The notes beneath the pieces were generated by a model that had not been told where the DNA came from, searched no databases, and saw only the letters and a list, made by a program, of their open reading frames with translations. DNA of 64,000 nucleotides from positions 45,711,124 to 45,775,123 of the forward strand of contig NC_089226.1 of NCBI RefSeq assembly GCF_963924675.1, given 5' to 3'. Positions within the stretch are counted from its first letter, which is position 1, and each line of letters begins with the position of its first letter. The position numbers were made by a program, and so were the translations under genes. Source of the stretch: Phocoena phocoena. Taxonomy: Eukaryota > Chordata > Mammalia > Artiodactyla > Phocoenidae. This document shows, piece by piece, positions 33,581-46,010 of this stretch.

Positions 33581-34985
33581 ACAGTTGGCATATGACTATA
33601 GCATCTACTAGCTTTATCTTATAAACTAAACCCATAAGCAGGTAGCATAACAGAACAGTGTAAGGGCATTAATACTCAAAGTGCCAGCTCAGGCTTGGAG
33701 ATGACACTCCAGGAACTATGCCCATGGTACTATGTCTCTAATGGTGAGAGTACATGATTCTATGCACCAAGGGCTAGAAGGGGTATTGACTCTGATCACC
33801 ATCATTCCAAGTGTTCCACTTGTAGGATTTTTCTATCTCTAAAATCTTTGGTCTGCTAAATTAAAAGCCAGGTTCCCAGTGGGTGAATGCTTCCACCAAG
33901 GATGCAGTAAAGGCTCCTCTGAACTTGACATTGTGACTACAGCCTGGACACTTTGGGCTGCTAATATGCATGTATTAACAGACAAAGAAAGTTACTCACA
34001 TGAGGGAGAGCTGACTGATTACCATGATGAGCTGCTGCCACAAAATAGAACAGGGCAGAAATGAGTTTATCTGGAGTCCAGGGAGTTTACCGAGGTGTCT
34101 ATGTGTCTTCTGTACCCAGTGATGAATGGGCAATTTTTGCAAACAAGTCTTGACAAAGGCAAAGAAATTAAGGGGCTCAGATCACTTGGGAATATAGACC
34201 TGGATCACCCCACCGGATAAATTACTCAGACCAACTAAAGTGCTGACCAAGGGTGAGCAGTATCTAAAATGGGTGGTAGAGGAGAGGATGATGAGTACCA
34301 TTTTAGCCACATGAACTGTTACAGCCATGGGGACTATAGCTTATTTTATTTCCCTAGTCCTCTCACATTATCTTTGCAGATATTGTCAATGCCCACCATC
34401 TAGAAGGGGCTTCTGCAGTAGGTTGGACTTGAATGAGGGCACAGGTGGATCAGAGTGGTGCAAGGGATGATATACAGCAAACATTTCTTATGTACTGTTT
34501 GGAAATCTTCTCAGCTACACTACTTATTCCAGCCATGGTTGCCTTAACTAGTTCAGCACAAGTTCCAGCCAGTTTCATGCAGTTACAAACTGAGTTATCA
34601 GGCTCACACTGCTTACCCTTTGCCTCGCCCCACAGTCGGGAAGCAAGTCACCTGTGGGAAGCACTTAATGCTTACACATGCACAGACCAGAAATATGGAA
34701 CAGTTAACAACCTGCAAGGTGACTGTTTTACCAATGGGAAATAGAAGCCAATGGACAAATGCTTTCTTCTTTGTGCCTCTGACAGTTCTGAGACATACTT
34801 TGTACTGCTTCTCAGATGGTCTTGGATCAATCAACCAGCCAGTAATACGTTTCTGTACCGGTTCTTTTCTGCTTTGCTCCCGTGTCCCTCATGTCTGCTG
34901 CTAGAATCATACTCCCCAGGAAGGTACTCCCACATAAACCTGTCCTAGGCTCTGCTTCCTGGAGAGCCCAGTCTAAGATGCTCTG
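33580..34985 (+). repeat. Probable continuation of ERV-L-type element
   Basis: Blocks such as 'aattaaggggctcagatcac', 'gacctggatcaccccaccgg' and 'acagccatggggactatagc' are strings I associate with old class III retroviral 3' sequence. The stretch ends in 'cctggagagcccagtctaag', which looks LTR-like. Plus frames at 34433-34744 and 34620-34904 may be decayed coding sequence. The family assignment is uncertain. Confidence 0.4.
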
Positions 34986-36265
34986 TGAGAAAGCTATTAT
35001 TAGACCTGCAGTCCAGATGAGAAATACATCTGTGACTTATTACCTAGAGTCTCACAGATGATGATGGTCTGAGCCATCATCCTGATCATCTTTTGACTCA
35101 AAATTGCTATATTTAACCCTGGTAGTCTCTACACCAGATCACTTCTCAATGAAGTTGGTAAATTCAGTGACTTTTCAAAGCTAGGAGATAGAGAGGATAT
35201 TGTCAGTTCTAGTGATTATGACTTAACGTCAAATCATGTTTTCTCTTTTATTCTAGAAAACTCAGAGGCAGAGAAACATAAAAGAAAATAGCAGACTTCT
35301 CTACTTTAAACAACAATACAGGAGGGGAATGCTATCGATTCTAGGCAGCCCTCTGTTTCCCAGGAACTGTGACAGCCCTAAGAATCATGGTGTCAAAGTT
35401 TGTGAAAAATGATGCATTCCTGCCCCCACTTTCAAAAACAAGACACTGAGGCCTGGAGAGATTAAGTTCTAATTTCACTAGCTCATTAGTGGCAGATATT
35501 TAAGTTGTGACTAGATAATCTAAAGGATAGAGTAATTATGCTTTTGGTAAGTTTAAATACAGGTCTATAGAGGAATCTGGGAATTTTCGACAAGGTCTCA
35601 TGAGAGCCCTTCCAACATAGTGTTTCTGTGATTCTAAGAAATCATCACATCCAATGAATTAATTATGCCGCATGGTATTTTCCCAGTGCAATACAGATGG
35701 CTTCATCATATAATTTTAGGCTGTAGCTAGAGATGATTCACTGGCATTTTAAAGGCACTGTTGCAACTGTTCCCCAGAAGAAACTCAGAAAGAATGCTTC
35801 AAATTGCTGTGTATTGAAAATGTATCACTTATCTAGTGACAAGTCCCTTTGCATCTGAAAGGGTCCATATGGAATGAAATTCTGGCAGGCTGGGTCAGAG
35901 ATGCACACCTGGTATATACAGCCAAACTGCCGTTTTAGAGCCTGAGCTGCAACGGGCATGCCTGTGCATCGGGGTCTAGAAGCCTATCTTGTACCGTGTG
36001 CCAGCGTGGGTCAGAGCCAGATGACAGAACCCACTGTCAAAAGATCCTGGAAACTCTGAGTCAGGACAGCTAGAAAGCCTTGGCAGAATATAGTGCCTCA
36101 TTAAAAATGTGATGCTTGAATCCCTTCCACAGTCTCCCCGACAGACAGCTAGGTTCTCTCTGAACCCCACCACTAGCTGAGTTAAATAGTGAATCTACTG
36201 CTATCTTGGTTAAAGTAAACCTTCCTCTATTTGCTGAACATTCCTTTTGTCTCTAGAATTATCTT
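34985..36265. other. Mostly unique sequence, no gene recognised
   Basis: A MIR-like core fragment in reverse ('aagacactgaggcctggaga', about 35430-35530) is the only repeat seen. No exon could be supported. Confidence 0.5.
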
Positions 36266-36269
36266 TGAC

Positions 36270-36880
36270 GTTCAATCCATTCAACAAATATTTATTGAAC
36301 ACAGTGTACGTTGGGATCATGTTAGACATCGGGAATATAAAGATGACTACATGTTTGGGCATATCTCGCTTCTTCCAAGAAGTGTTTGAGGCTTCTGGAG
36401 CCAAATATAACATAAATAGCTCCCTCAAAGAACTCTCAATATGGAGCAGATACCAAAATGTAAACGAATGATTACTATAAATATTAATGATAGAAGTGCT
36501 TCGAGGGACAGACCATCCACCTGGATGGTCAAGGAAGGCTTCTTGGAGAGGGGATGTCTGAGTGGGCTGAGCATTGGAGGATTGGTGGAATTACCTAGAT
36601 GATAAAGGGGGAAACAGCCTTGCAGACAAAGCAACACATGCAAAGGTAGAGAGTGCATGATACAGTCAAGAAGAGGCAACCAACTCAGGAAGCTGGTGTG
36701 ATGTGCCTGAGTAGGCTGGGCAGGCAGAAAAGGCCAAGTCATAGAATGTGCTGTAGAAGCTTAAACTTTATCCTGAAGTCCATGGAGAGTGATAGAGGAG
36801 TTTTAAGTAAGGTAGCGATGTGTAGAGATCAATCACTGAACTGTTACACTAATCATTATAACATCTTTGTAAACTGTGTC
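36270..36880 (-). repeat. L2 LINE 3' end
   Basis: Plus-strand landmarks in reverse L2 order are 'caacaaatatttattgaaca', 'gtcaaggaaggcttcttgga', 'cacatgcaaaggtagagagt', 'gcctgagtaggctgggcagg', 'actttatcctgaagtccatg' and 'aggagttttaagtaaggtag'. It is about 600 bp, old, and without coding capacity. Confidence 0.75.
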
Positions 36881-36889
36881 GTAACTTCG

Positions 36890-39275
36890 GCAGGTCTCCC
36901 CATACATGTCTGCTAGTAAGTAGAATAAGTGGAAACTTTCCCTACTTCAGAGCTGAAGGGAAGTCCATGGCAACTATATAGCTCACCGTGGTCTTCCCTC
37001 TACATCAGAGTATATTTCCTATTATTTCAGACAGGAAGGAGAGACAAATTAATAAGCAATTATAGTGGTAGTACTTTTCACAGATGATAATATTCTTTCC
37101 GACTTTTCCTACATCCATTTCCTACCCCCTGTCTCTGGCTGTCTCCTCTACACCCTGTCTGCACATTTCTCAACCCAGTCATATGTCGCTTGTCTTTTGT
37201 ACATTTAGCTGATCTCTGTGTTCTCTGTCTTTCATCCAAACTCACCTGTAGAGGTTTTAGTACCATCCCAATTCTAGGGATAGCTTTACAACTCTTAACC
37301 TCTTGGAAAATTGAGTGGGTTGGTCTAGATCACTGTTCCAAAGGTAGAATTACATACTGCCTAATGCTGTTTCATAATGTAATTTAAAACTGGTCCTTAG
37401 GGAAACAGAGAAAAAAAGACAGTACACTGAGGGATTTGTGGTCTTGTTTTGTTTGCCTTTGGATCTCAGGTGACAAAAATAGATTATTAATAATTACCAT
37501 TATTATGTAATAATAATATTATTATAATTACTGGTTTGTGACACATTCCCTTAATTGGTCAACACACAACCCTTGTTTGTTTGCAACAATAGAATCCAAT
37601 AAATACAGGTGTATCTCCTATCCAACACAGAAATAGCGCATTGACTATAACTTAATTCTATATATGTAGTTCCCCTTTATCTCATTCTCATGCCTCCCCT
37701 CACCTGAGATACCTTATTCTCATTCTTTAAACAATTATAGACACAGATACACATAAACTTTTATATTAATCCTAAAATGCATATCATAAATTTTACTTCA
37801 TAAATAATGTACCTTATTGTATGCAATCTTTTCAGAATTTTTACCACCCAATCTTTTATTAAGATCCATATTTTTTGAATGCAGCTGTTGTTAACTTATT
37901 CTAACTACTGTGTCTGATGTAATTATGTAAACATACTATATATGTATTTATCCATTCTTCTGTAGATGGCCATTTGAATTGTTTCCCAGTTACTTCTGGA
38001 ATGAACAGGGCTGCTTGAACATTTCTGTACATGTTTCCTGGTATATATTGATAAGAGTCATTCTCCGATAAAAACCTAGAGATAGACTTGCTAGATAGTA
38101 GAGTATGCAAGTTATCCAGACAGATGGATGCATTCCATTTAAAGGACACCTTTTATTCTTAGATTGTGCTCTTTTATGGTAGCAAGTGCCCTTTTTCATT
38201 AAATGAAACTAATTATAGATGGCACTGTCGCTTCTTAAAAATACTTACTTTCAGTAAAATTAACCACCTAAGTTGGGAAGTTTCACTGCTCTCTGAAGTT
38301 CAAAAGTCTGGGGAACACAAGACTAGGTCATATCCAAGAGAAAGGCTGAATTTTATCCACATCTGTGAAAGAGTCATAATCATTGTGTTTATCTCACTGG
38401 ACTGTCACCAGGATTCATGAGCTAAATAAATGATAAGCTCTGGCATACAGTAAGTGTTCAATAAACCACAGCCTCACGTGGTTTCAGATGCCAACTTCTA
38501 AATGTCTGGGATTATTCAGCAGGTTTTGTTGTGCTTGCTGCAGCATTTAGAAACCTCTCTTAAGGTGACAGCCCAGGAGAGCAGCATTTCACGGAGTGTT
38601 CACTTCTTGCCTTTATCAGCAAACATCACAGCCCTCAGAAGATGGAGTTAACCCTTGCTTGTAGTGATGCCCTTCATTTTGAGGTAATTCTGTTTTATTT
38701 TGACAACATGGAGGAAGTAAGGCTACAGCACAGCAGGTATCTTGAATTGAGCTGCCTCCGTTCTGGGTCTTTGTTCTGCTTCACAGTTTCCTTTCCTGAG
38801 GATGCAAATACCAAAGCTAGTCAAAGGGGGAGTAGCCAGATCTGAGGCAGGTACTAGGAGAGAAAAGAGGGAGGAAGCTCCTGGTTTCTTAAAAGAGAAA
38901 TGAACTTTTCTCCAGTCACAAGGCCAAGAGGCATCTCTCACAGGGAGCTCTGTGGTGGTCTTCCCTAGCTGGGCTCTGGAATCTGATGGGCTGAGAACAA
39001 ATTTAACTTCATACAGGAGATAATTGTGGATAGTGGAGAGACCACAGCACCCAGACCTTATTCCCATTCACAGATCAAATCCATCAGTTACATAGCCAGT
39101 TATTATTTAAATAATTCAACAAAATAATTACCATTAGTTTACATACCAAGGGAGAATTTTTACCAGTTGTTAATAGTTGGTTCTTTGCAAGTGGAACCTA
39201 AGACAGAGGTTCATTTTGATGCAGAGGTATTGGTACCAGGAGAGGAAGGGACCCTAAAATAGCAGGTAGAAGTGT
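36890..39275. other. Mostly unique sequence, no gene recognised
   Basis: AT-rich with no coding evidence. A MIR- or L2-like tail, 'acagtaagtgttcaataaac', is at about 38445-38467. The overlapping frames at 38642-39067 have no recognisable domains. Confidence 0.5.
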
Positions 39276-39278
39276 CTC

Positions 39279-39325
39279 AAAGGCAAACTTATGAAAAAAA
39301 AAAAAAAAAAAAAGGCAAACTTATG
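39279..39325. mobile_element. Apparent poly(A)-only retro-insertion with target duplication
   Basis: The 15-mer 'aaaggcaaacttatg' occurs at 39279-39293 and again, identical, at 39311-39325, with only a pure A-run of 17 or so between. This is the outline of a target-primed insertion that copied only the A-tail. An L1 3' end begins immediately after the second copy. Confidence 0.6.
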
Positions 39326-39510
39326 GAGATCAGCTCGATGCTTTGTGATGACCTAGAGGGGTGGGTTAGGCAGGGTGGGAGGCAGGCCCAAGAGGGAGGG
39401 GATATGGGGATATATGTATACATATAGTTGATTAACTTTGTTGAACAGCAGAAACTAATACAACATTGTAAAGCAATTAAACTACAATAAAGATCTAAAA
39501 AAAAAAAAAA
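39326..39510 (+). mobile_element. Young L1 3' end, very short
   Basis: Begins 'gagatcagctcgatgctttg', runs through 'gcagaaactaatacaacatt' and 'caattaaactacaataaaga', and ends in an A-tail. A degraded third copy of the flanking word, 'agccaacatatg', follows the tail at 39511-39522, versus 'aaaggcaaacttatg' before it. Confidence 0.88.
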
Positions 39511-39524
39511 AGCCAACATATGCT

Positions 39525-39885
39525 TGGCACTTATTATGTGCCAAACCCTGTGCTGGATATTGAGGTTACAAACATGAGTAAGACATTCTTTCTTCTCATG
39601 AATTTATGGCTGATGGGGGAGGTAGACAACTTACCAGACAATTACAGCACGGCTGCTAATTATAACAGCGCTACGGACAAGCAATGGGGAGCACAGAGGA
39701 GAGGCAGCTCACTTGATGAGGTTGGCCAGGGAGCCATCACATGGATAGGGTGCCAGGGAGGTAGGACGTTGAAGCACAGGTGGTGTATTTCCAGGTGGAG
39801 AAGGAATTCCTGAAAGAGAAACCATTTGAGCAAAAGCCTGGAGCTGAGAAGATTCGAGGTGTACTCCAAGATCAAGGCCTTCTTC
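39525..39885 (-). repeat. L2 LINE relic
   Basis: Reverse L2 3' order: 'cttggcacttattatgtgcc', 'aaccctgtgctggatattga', 'ggcagctcacttgatgaggt', then 'aggtggagaaggaattcctg' and 'gagcaaaagcctggagctga'. The young L1 inserted at its left edge. Confidence 0.65.
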
Positions 39886-40249
39886 CCAGGTCCCAGGACT
39901 CAGAGCCATTTTTCCTGCTCATTTCCCTCCTGTCATGCTCTGCAAGTGTACAGGTGAAGAGCATAGATTGTGCACATAAAGTATTCAGTGCCTGGCACAG
40001 ACACTGGCCATTAAATGGTGATTGCCATTGTAATGAGGCTGCTGGTGAATGTCCCCTCTCTCTGCCCAATTTAACTCCCTTTTTATGTCAGGTAATCTAG
40101 ACTCCTAAAGTTGTGGGCTCAGTGAGGTACCATCATTTCTGTGAAAGAACTTTATTTACCTATATGATAGCATCATTGGTTACACTTTCTCTCGGGCTTG
40201 GGAGGTAAAAAAGGATAATCGACAAAATTGGCAGTGCTGGGTAAATCAA

Positions 40250-40443
40250 ACCCTTTGTGACTGTGGGTTTCACATTGAAATCTGAGGTGGGTTGAATCTG
40301 TGGGTACAAAAGCGTGGATATGGAGGGCCAACAGTGTGCATTTTACTACGCCATTCATATAAGGGACTTGAGCATCCTCAGATTTTGGTATCCACAGGGG
40401 CTCCTGGAACCAATCCCCTACTGATACCAAGGAATGACTGTTC
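40250..40443 (+). repeat. Tigger (pogo-type) DNA transposon relic
   Basis: Contains 'ggtgggttgaatctgtgggt', 'ggatatggagggccaacagt' and 'acttgagcatcctcagattt', and ends 'tggtatccacaggggctcct', 'ggaaccaatcccctactgat', 'accaaggaatgactgtt'. This matches the right part of MER2/Tigger-type elements. The left end is not preserved. Confidence 0.6.
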
Positions 40444-40545
40444 CTGCTTTAAGGTCATTGTAACTGATTGAAAAGTTAAACATAAAAGAACCTACACTCT
40501 GCCTGGGTCGTGTCAATGGAGAAGGTTACACGGGGGTTCAAGATG

Positions 40546-40572
40546 ATGACGACAATGATGATGATGATGACA
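40546..40572. repeat. (GAT)n simple repeat
   Basis: Imperfect run 'gatgatgacgacaatgatga' extended by more 'tgatga' units, directly before a MIR. Confidence 0.9.
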
Positions 40573-40815
40573 GGTGACTTTTATTGAACACTTACTACCT
40601 GGTAGGTATTGAACTGAGAGGGTTAAGTGTATCATCTCATTTGATGCTCATCACAAATCTATGAGGCTGATATTCTTGTAATTATTATTATATCTATTTA
40701 CCAGTTAAGAAACTGAAGGGGTAAAATAATTTCTCCAAGATCACAAATATTTTAAATTATTAGATAGATACCAGGATTTGGGCCCAGATATCTGGTTCGG
40801 AGTGAGGTCTTAACC
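40573..40815 (-). repeat. MIR SINE
   Basis: Reverse MIR, nearly full: 'cttttattgaacacttacta', 'tgtatcatctcatttgatgc', 'catcacaaatctatgaggct', 'taccagttaagaaactgaag' and 'tgaggtcttaacctctac'. Confidence 0.8.
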
Positions 40816-40832
40816 TCTACCCATATGATGTT

Positions 40833-41045
40833 AATGATAACTGCCATCGTTCACTGAGCTTGTAGTAAGTAGTATTTAGGCAAAAGCATGGTGAATTACT
40901 ATTATATCCATTTTATGGTTAAGGAAATGGAGCCTCAGAGAAGTTGAGTGACTTCTCCAAAGGCACATAGTGGTAGAATTAGAAACCAGCTCAGGTCTGC
41001 CAGACTAGAAAACCTATGTGTTTTCTATTGCTCCACATGGCTTCT
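40833..41045 (-). repeat. MIR SINE, second adjacent copy
   Basis: A second reverse MIR in the same direction. It includes 'cattttatggttaaggaaat', 'ggagcctcagagaagttgag', 'tgacttctccaaaggcacat' and 'aaaccagctcaggtctgcca'. Confidence 0.75.
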
Positions 41046-42306
41046 CATAGTGAATCCATGGTAGGTATTCTGGGGTTGACTAAACTCAAAGAACAACCTG
41101 CAAAATCCTCCAAATATGCCCTAAGCCTGGATATTTGAAATATTCTGGTTAACGCAGTTCCCACCTGTCTACCAAGTCAGCATTTGGAAATTGCATCTCT
41201 TGCTGTGGCATCACCAGACAAGGATCTCTTTCCAGCTACCCAGGTCACAGCACTTGGAAACTGGCTTCCCTTAGGACAAGCATCTCAGACCAAGGCTTTG
41301 AGACTCTAAATGATGTTCTTATCAGTGTCGTTTATTTCTCTTCCTTTTGCCATCATGAATTTCACTCTTACAGAGCAATCATTAGATAACTTTACTCACT
41401 TTCTTAAGAGTCCATCTCCTACTGCTGACTAAATCCCAAATGTTGAGCTTCAGATCCAGGATGAGAAAACCCTACCCTTCAAGCAGTCTCCTGAAGGCTG
41501 GGCCATCAAGTGTTTCAATTTAATTGTGACGAGAAAAGATTGTATGCAGGATTGAGGACTTCCTTTTTCCATTTCTCAGAGAATTTAGGGAACTTTCCAA
41601 GCCTATAACAGAGTATGACTCAAATCTAAGGGGAAGTGAGTTGAAGCCATTGTTTAAATTGGGAAGCCCCCAAACCCCAACCTCTAATCATGACATTAGA
41701 ATTAACTTCTACTTTCCTCAGCTCTGCTCTTTGAGCATAGGGTTGACCCCATGACCCCATTTTAGCATGCCCTAATGAACTGTAATTTTTCTGCAGCTCA
41801 TTGTGATGTGTATGTATGTGCACACACCTATTTGATGTAGTGGCTGGGGATAAATATCTGTCTCTTCATCTTGTGAGCAACTTGAGGGTAAGGACACTGT
41901 ATTATTAATCTTTGATCACGACATCCCCCCGAGGTTTAGACTTAGAAATGTTCAAGAAATATTTGCTAAATTAACATGGCTAAGATGTGAAGTAATTCTC
42001 TTTCTAGCAGAAGAAAAGACACATGTCAAAATAGATGTTTTTAAATTCTTTTTACATTCCCTACACATTGACTGAGCGCTGGTATGTGTCAGGCATATTG
42101 CCAAGGTGACAAAGGGTCACTTCCCCTAAGGGCCTTGCAGTCTTTTAGGGTAGATAACCCCCAACACATAAATCTTGTAAAGCAAGGTAGGTGCTGCAGT
42201 TTGAGGTGTGTGAGGATGCTGTGGGCATGGCTTGCAGTAGGAGAGTCAGAAAGTACTTCACAGAGGCTGGAGGGTGGAGGAAGAGGAAGGACAATCTGGG
42301 CAAAAG
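41045..42306. other. Unique sequence, no gene recognised
   Basis: No transposon or coding feature recognised. Frames near 42084-42392 run into the SINE at 42316 and are not genes. Confidence 0.5.
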
Positions 42307-42315
42307 AAATAGAGG

Positions 42316-42481
42316 GGACACGGGTTCGTGCCCGGGTCCGGGAGGATTCCACATGCCGGGGAGCGGCTGCGCCCGTAAGCCATGGCCGCTGAGCCTGCGC
42401 GTCCGGAGCCTGTGCTCCGCAATGGGAGAAGCCACAACAGTGAGAGGCCCGCATACCGCAAAAAAAAAAAAAAAAAAAAAA
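42316..42481 (+). mobile_element. CHR-2 SINE, 5'-truncated
   Basis: Starts at 'ggacacgggttcgtgcccgg', lacking the first 60 or so bases (the tRNA 5' half and A box). It keeps the 'gcctgcgcgtccggagcctg' middle, the 'gtgagaggcccgcataccgc' end and a long A-tail. A 9-bp target duplication, 'aaatagagg', lies at 42307-42315 and at the end of the A-tail (about 42480-42488). The overlapping frames on both strands are read-through. Confidence 0.92.
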
Positions 42482-42489
42482 ATAGAGGT

Positions 42490-43535
42490 AAATAAGTGCA
42501 ACATGTTACAAGAATGTCACTTTAAGTGTGTCCTAGGTATAGAGATTGTGGAGGAAGAAGAAGAGGTTGGGGTGAGTTTATAAAGGTTTTGAATATCATT
42601 AGAGGAGTCCAAAATGTATCTTCTTGTGGTCAGTGATTATTTACCTTTTTTTTTAAACTGCAGTCATCATGTTGGCACCTTTGTACCATGGGCATAGCCA
42701 GGGTGATGGAAATCCCCAAGGCATTCCAATCCCCTTCCTTTACATTCAAGAAAGTGTGGTATAATGCCCCTGGGTGAATGTAGTCTTATATTAGTTACAA
42801 TCTTGAATCTGTTATAATAAAAAATAAGTATTCTCAAGCTTCCATATTTTTAATTTTTAGTAACAGTGATATGTGACAGCCCTTACCTTCCCCCTCCCTG
42901 TAAACTGTTATATCCTAACATCATGGTGGTACTGTGGCTCTGGGGATCATATGACTGGGGAGGGGTTGCTAGTAAGGGCATCACATGGTCGGTTATGTAT
43001 ATTATGACCATGGTAAAAGCCGTCAATTACCTATCTTGGCTTCAAATCAGGGAATGTTAAAAACATTGGAAATGTGAGGTCAATTACCACTGAATTCTTG
43101 TTCCATTCCCAAGAATTTAGAAGTTGTGGTTTTTTTTAACTTTCTATTTGCAGTAGGTTTGGATTTTGCAGACCTCCCCTTGGACAGATTGCCTTTGGAG
43201 AGATATTTGCCACAGAATACATCCTGTTTTGTTGTTATTATTTCAAATTGATCTCCCCACCTTGGTAAAAAGTCGCCCGTCTTGCAGTTGGGAACTGCTG
43301 TGCTCACTTGTTTTTAGCTGAAGTCCCATACTGAGAAAATTGCATTTTACTTGGCTCGAGTTCTATTCTTGAGTGATGCTCAAGTTAAGAAGCAGGTGTG
43401 CCCGGTAGCATTTAATGCCTTCAGTGGATAAAGTGCTGTAAATGAGATGGCCCGTGTCAACCGAGCTCTGGTGAATGGAGAATCATTAATTTTCATTTTC
43501 TTTTCCGCACTTTCAATGGGGCCATGATTTAAACT
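42490..43535. other. Unique sequence, no gene recognised
   Basis: No coding or repeat signal recognised with confidence. Confidence 0.5.
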
Positions 43536-43539
43536 TTTA

Positions 43540-43720
43540 TGATCTCTTGCTTTGACTATTACAGTAGCCTCCCAACTGCTCTCCCTGCTCCAACTCAAGT
43601 GCTTTTCCAGTCAATTTTTGCGGCACTGCAGGAGTGACTTCCCCCGCAACAGGCAGCATCTTGTCACTCCCCGTTCATAAAACCATTAATGGACAATCCT
43701 ATTTCTGAGAGATTAAAATT
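43540..43720 (+). repeat. L2 LINE relic
   Basis: 'tattacagtagcctcccaac', 'tgctctccctgctccaactc' and 'catcttgtcactccccgttc' follow the L2 order upstream of its 3' end. Confidence 0.55.
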
Positions 43721-43810
43721 GGAAGTTCATGAATCAGTCCCAAGAAACCTTTCGGGTCTTTCCGCTAACCTGAGCTATTATTCAGTGATCTTTCAACACA
43801 CCAACTTCTA

Positions 43811-43828
43811 TCTCTCTGTCTCTCTCCA

Positions 43829-43893
<65 letters not shown>
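43811..43893. repeat. (TC)n(TA)n microsatellite
   Basis: A TC run with a few 'tg' and 'cca' interruptions passes directly into a pure TA run, about 80 bp in all. The 105-codon plus frame at 43689-44006 is an artefact of it. Confidence 0.95.
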
Positions 43894-44061
43894 CCCTCCT
43901 TCCCTTCCTCCCATGCTTTCGAATGTTATTCTCTGAGAGTCATTGGTTCTTAAAATGCCCTTCTACTCCTACTGACTTTACTCTTAACCTTAAATTGAGG
44001 TTTTAGGATACAATTCAATCATCTTTTTGTCTTTGAAACAAGAATTTCTAAGTAAGTTTCA

Positions 44062-44285
44062 TTGCTCATTCATTCATTCACTCAATATCTGTTAAGTGTC
44101 TTCTTTGTGCCAGTTACTGTTTGCACTGCTGACAATACAGAGATGAACTAGACAAGGTTTTTGTCCTCATTCACCTTACATTGTGGTGTAGGTCACACAA
44201 TAAAGACGGTAATTAAAGACATGAATATATAATTCCAAATAGTGAGGAGTGCATTAAGAATAATAAATCAGGATACATAGATAGA
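44062..44285 (-). repeat. L2 LINE 3' end
   Basis: Reverse L2 terminus: 'cattcattcattcactcaat', 'atctgttaagtgtcttcttt', 'gtgccagttactgtttgcac', 'attcaccttacattgtggtg' and 'tgaggagtgcattaagaata'-like words. Confidence 0.7.
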
Positions 44286-45830
44286 GCTGTTTTTTATTTG
44301 GAGGGGGCACTTTTTATGTATTCAACTACAGGCCGCATATAGTACCTCGGGAAATGGTTTCATGTGTTTTTCTCTTCGTTATAGCTCCTTGAGGTGATAA
44401 ATGCTATTTACCTTTGTGATCTTTGATCCCTCTTGCAAAACATTCAGTAATCATGTCCTGACTGAATAAATAAATGTACACATATATGGACAGGGGAACA
44501 AATGAATTATTCTTAGCCATGTTTTATTTTCAATTCATTGGAAAGGAAATCCTCTGTGAAGTGATAACTAAAATACTCCCAAGATAAACTGACTTCTTAA
44601 AAAACACTGAGGCTTTGGCCAAAAACCAAATTACCATCAGCACATGGATTAGAATTATAAGATACTCCTTAGAACCAGTCATCTGAGTCATTTAATGCTC
44701 AAGGTATCTTCAAAGAGAGATGGAGCCTCTATTAGCCAAACTCTCTCTGTTCTATAATTTCACAAATGAAGAGGTTCTCCCCTTTCTTCAGAAACAATAA
44801 ATTGATCATAACAGTATTATGAATTATTTTAAACTAAAATTTTGTTTCAAAACAATTTTCTGGGGGAAATAAAGCAAACTTTGGTTAAAGTTTGGAAGAA
44901 TATATATTATCTAAAGAGATGTTTAAAATGTTGTGATGGTATGGCCACTCTATAAAAGTGCATTCTTAGAGTGGATGGCTGATGCCTGGTTCTAGGTTCT
45001 AGTCCATTAACTCACTTTAACAGATTGATCAATCTTTTACTCACCTATTTCTCAGTTTCCACATCTATACAATGGGCTTCTGTAAGTCTGCAACTCATAT
45101 CTTTAAGCCCCGGGGACCCTCTTCTCTCTGTATGTTTCTATATTAATCTGTTGAAGCCCCCAACCCTCAACAGTGGTGTGTTCTAAAAAGAAGAGATCAG
45201 AGTAAGAATACAGCATAGGACAAAGCAATGTTCCCCATAAGGATTAGTTGTCATTATTTTTGTTTTGTCTTGGTTTGTTTTGTTTTTAATAGACAAAGTG
45301 TAGTATACAGCAATGTTTGTTGGAGTTCTTTGGTTGCAGGCAATAGACACCCTGTTATCAACCCTTGTTAATTTATGCCAAAAAGCACTTTGTTGGAAAG
45401 TTGTGAGATAGCTCAAAAAATTAAAGAAAAATCTGAATAACAAGGCTCAAAAAGGTCAGAACTAGGGTAACTCTGAAATTTAGACAGCAGAAACTAATGG
45501 AGAGTCTCTTTAGGGCTTCATTCACCACAGGGATAAATAAGTCTCATCAATGACCATACTGTTCCACGCTGTTCCAAATTCAGAGCCTAGGGACAGAGCA
45601 TTTGATTGGCCTAGCTTGGGTCACTCCTGTGTCAGTACGGCTGAGAGGTGAAGCATTTTGATTGACGGGCTCACTATGAATATATCTAATGGGAAAGAGG
45701 TACTTTTCCCCAATGGAAAAACCAGATGCTTTTAGTAGAAGAAATGAGAATAAATGTTCAACAAGCAGAATGGTCACCCCAAGCAAAGTCTCAGGAGATC
45801 AAGAAGAGGCTTGGCATACTGGAACAAGCT
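44285..45830. other. Mostly unique sequence, no gene recognised
   Basis: A MIR-like fragment ('cacctatttctcagtttcca', about 44960-45090, plus) is the only repeat I can point to. A 'ggttgcaggcaatagacacc' patch near 45335 looks like an old interspersed repeat of unknown family. Confidence 0.5.
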
Positions 45831-46010
45831 ATGATTTCAGCATTAAATGGCCTGGAGTCCAAATCTGAGGTCTCTGACTTAGTAGCTATTCTGTGGGTAT
45901 TAATTTGCATTCCTCAGAGGGTTGTTCTCAGGATAAAATGAGGTAATCTATACAAATTAGTGTCTAGCTCAAACTGAGTACTTAATATACTGTATCTATT
46001 ATTATTACCA
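45825..46010 (+). repeat. MIR SINE
   Basis: 'aaatggcctggagtccaaat', 'ctctgacttagtagctattc', 'gggttgttctcaggataaaa', 'tgaggtaatctatacaaatt' and 'actgagtacttaatatactg' are in MIR order. Confidence 0.7.

Noticed and set aside
34433..34904. Plus frames of 94-103 codons that might be a host exon.
   Set aside because: They lie in a stretch that looks like decayed ERV-L-type sequence, and they overlap in different frames.
42089..42583. Several frames of 67-130 codons clustered on both strands.
   Set aside because: They are GC-rich read-through of the CHR-2 SINE at 42316-42481.
43689..44006. 105-codon plus frame with a long S/L-Y/I run.
   Set aside because: The run is a translation of the (TC)n(TA)n microsatellite.
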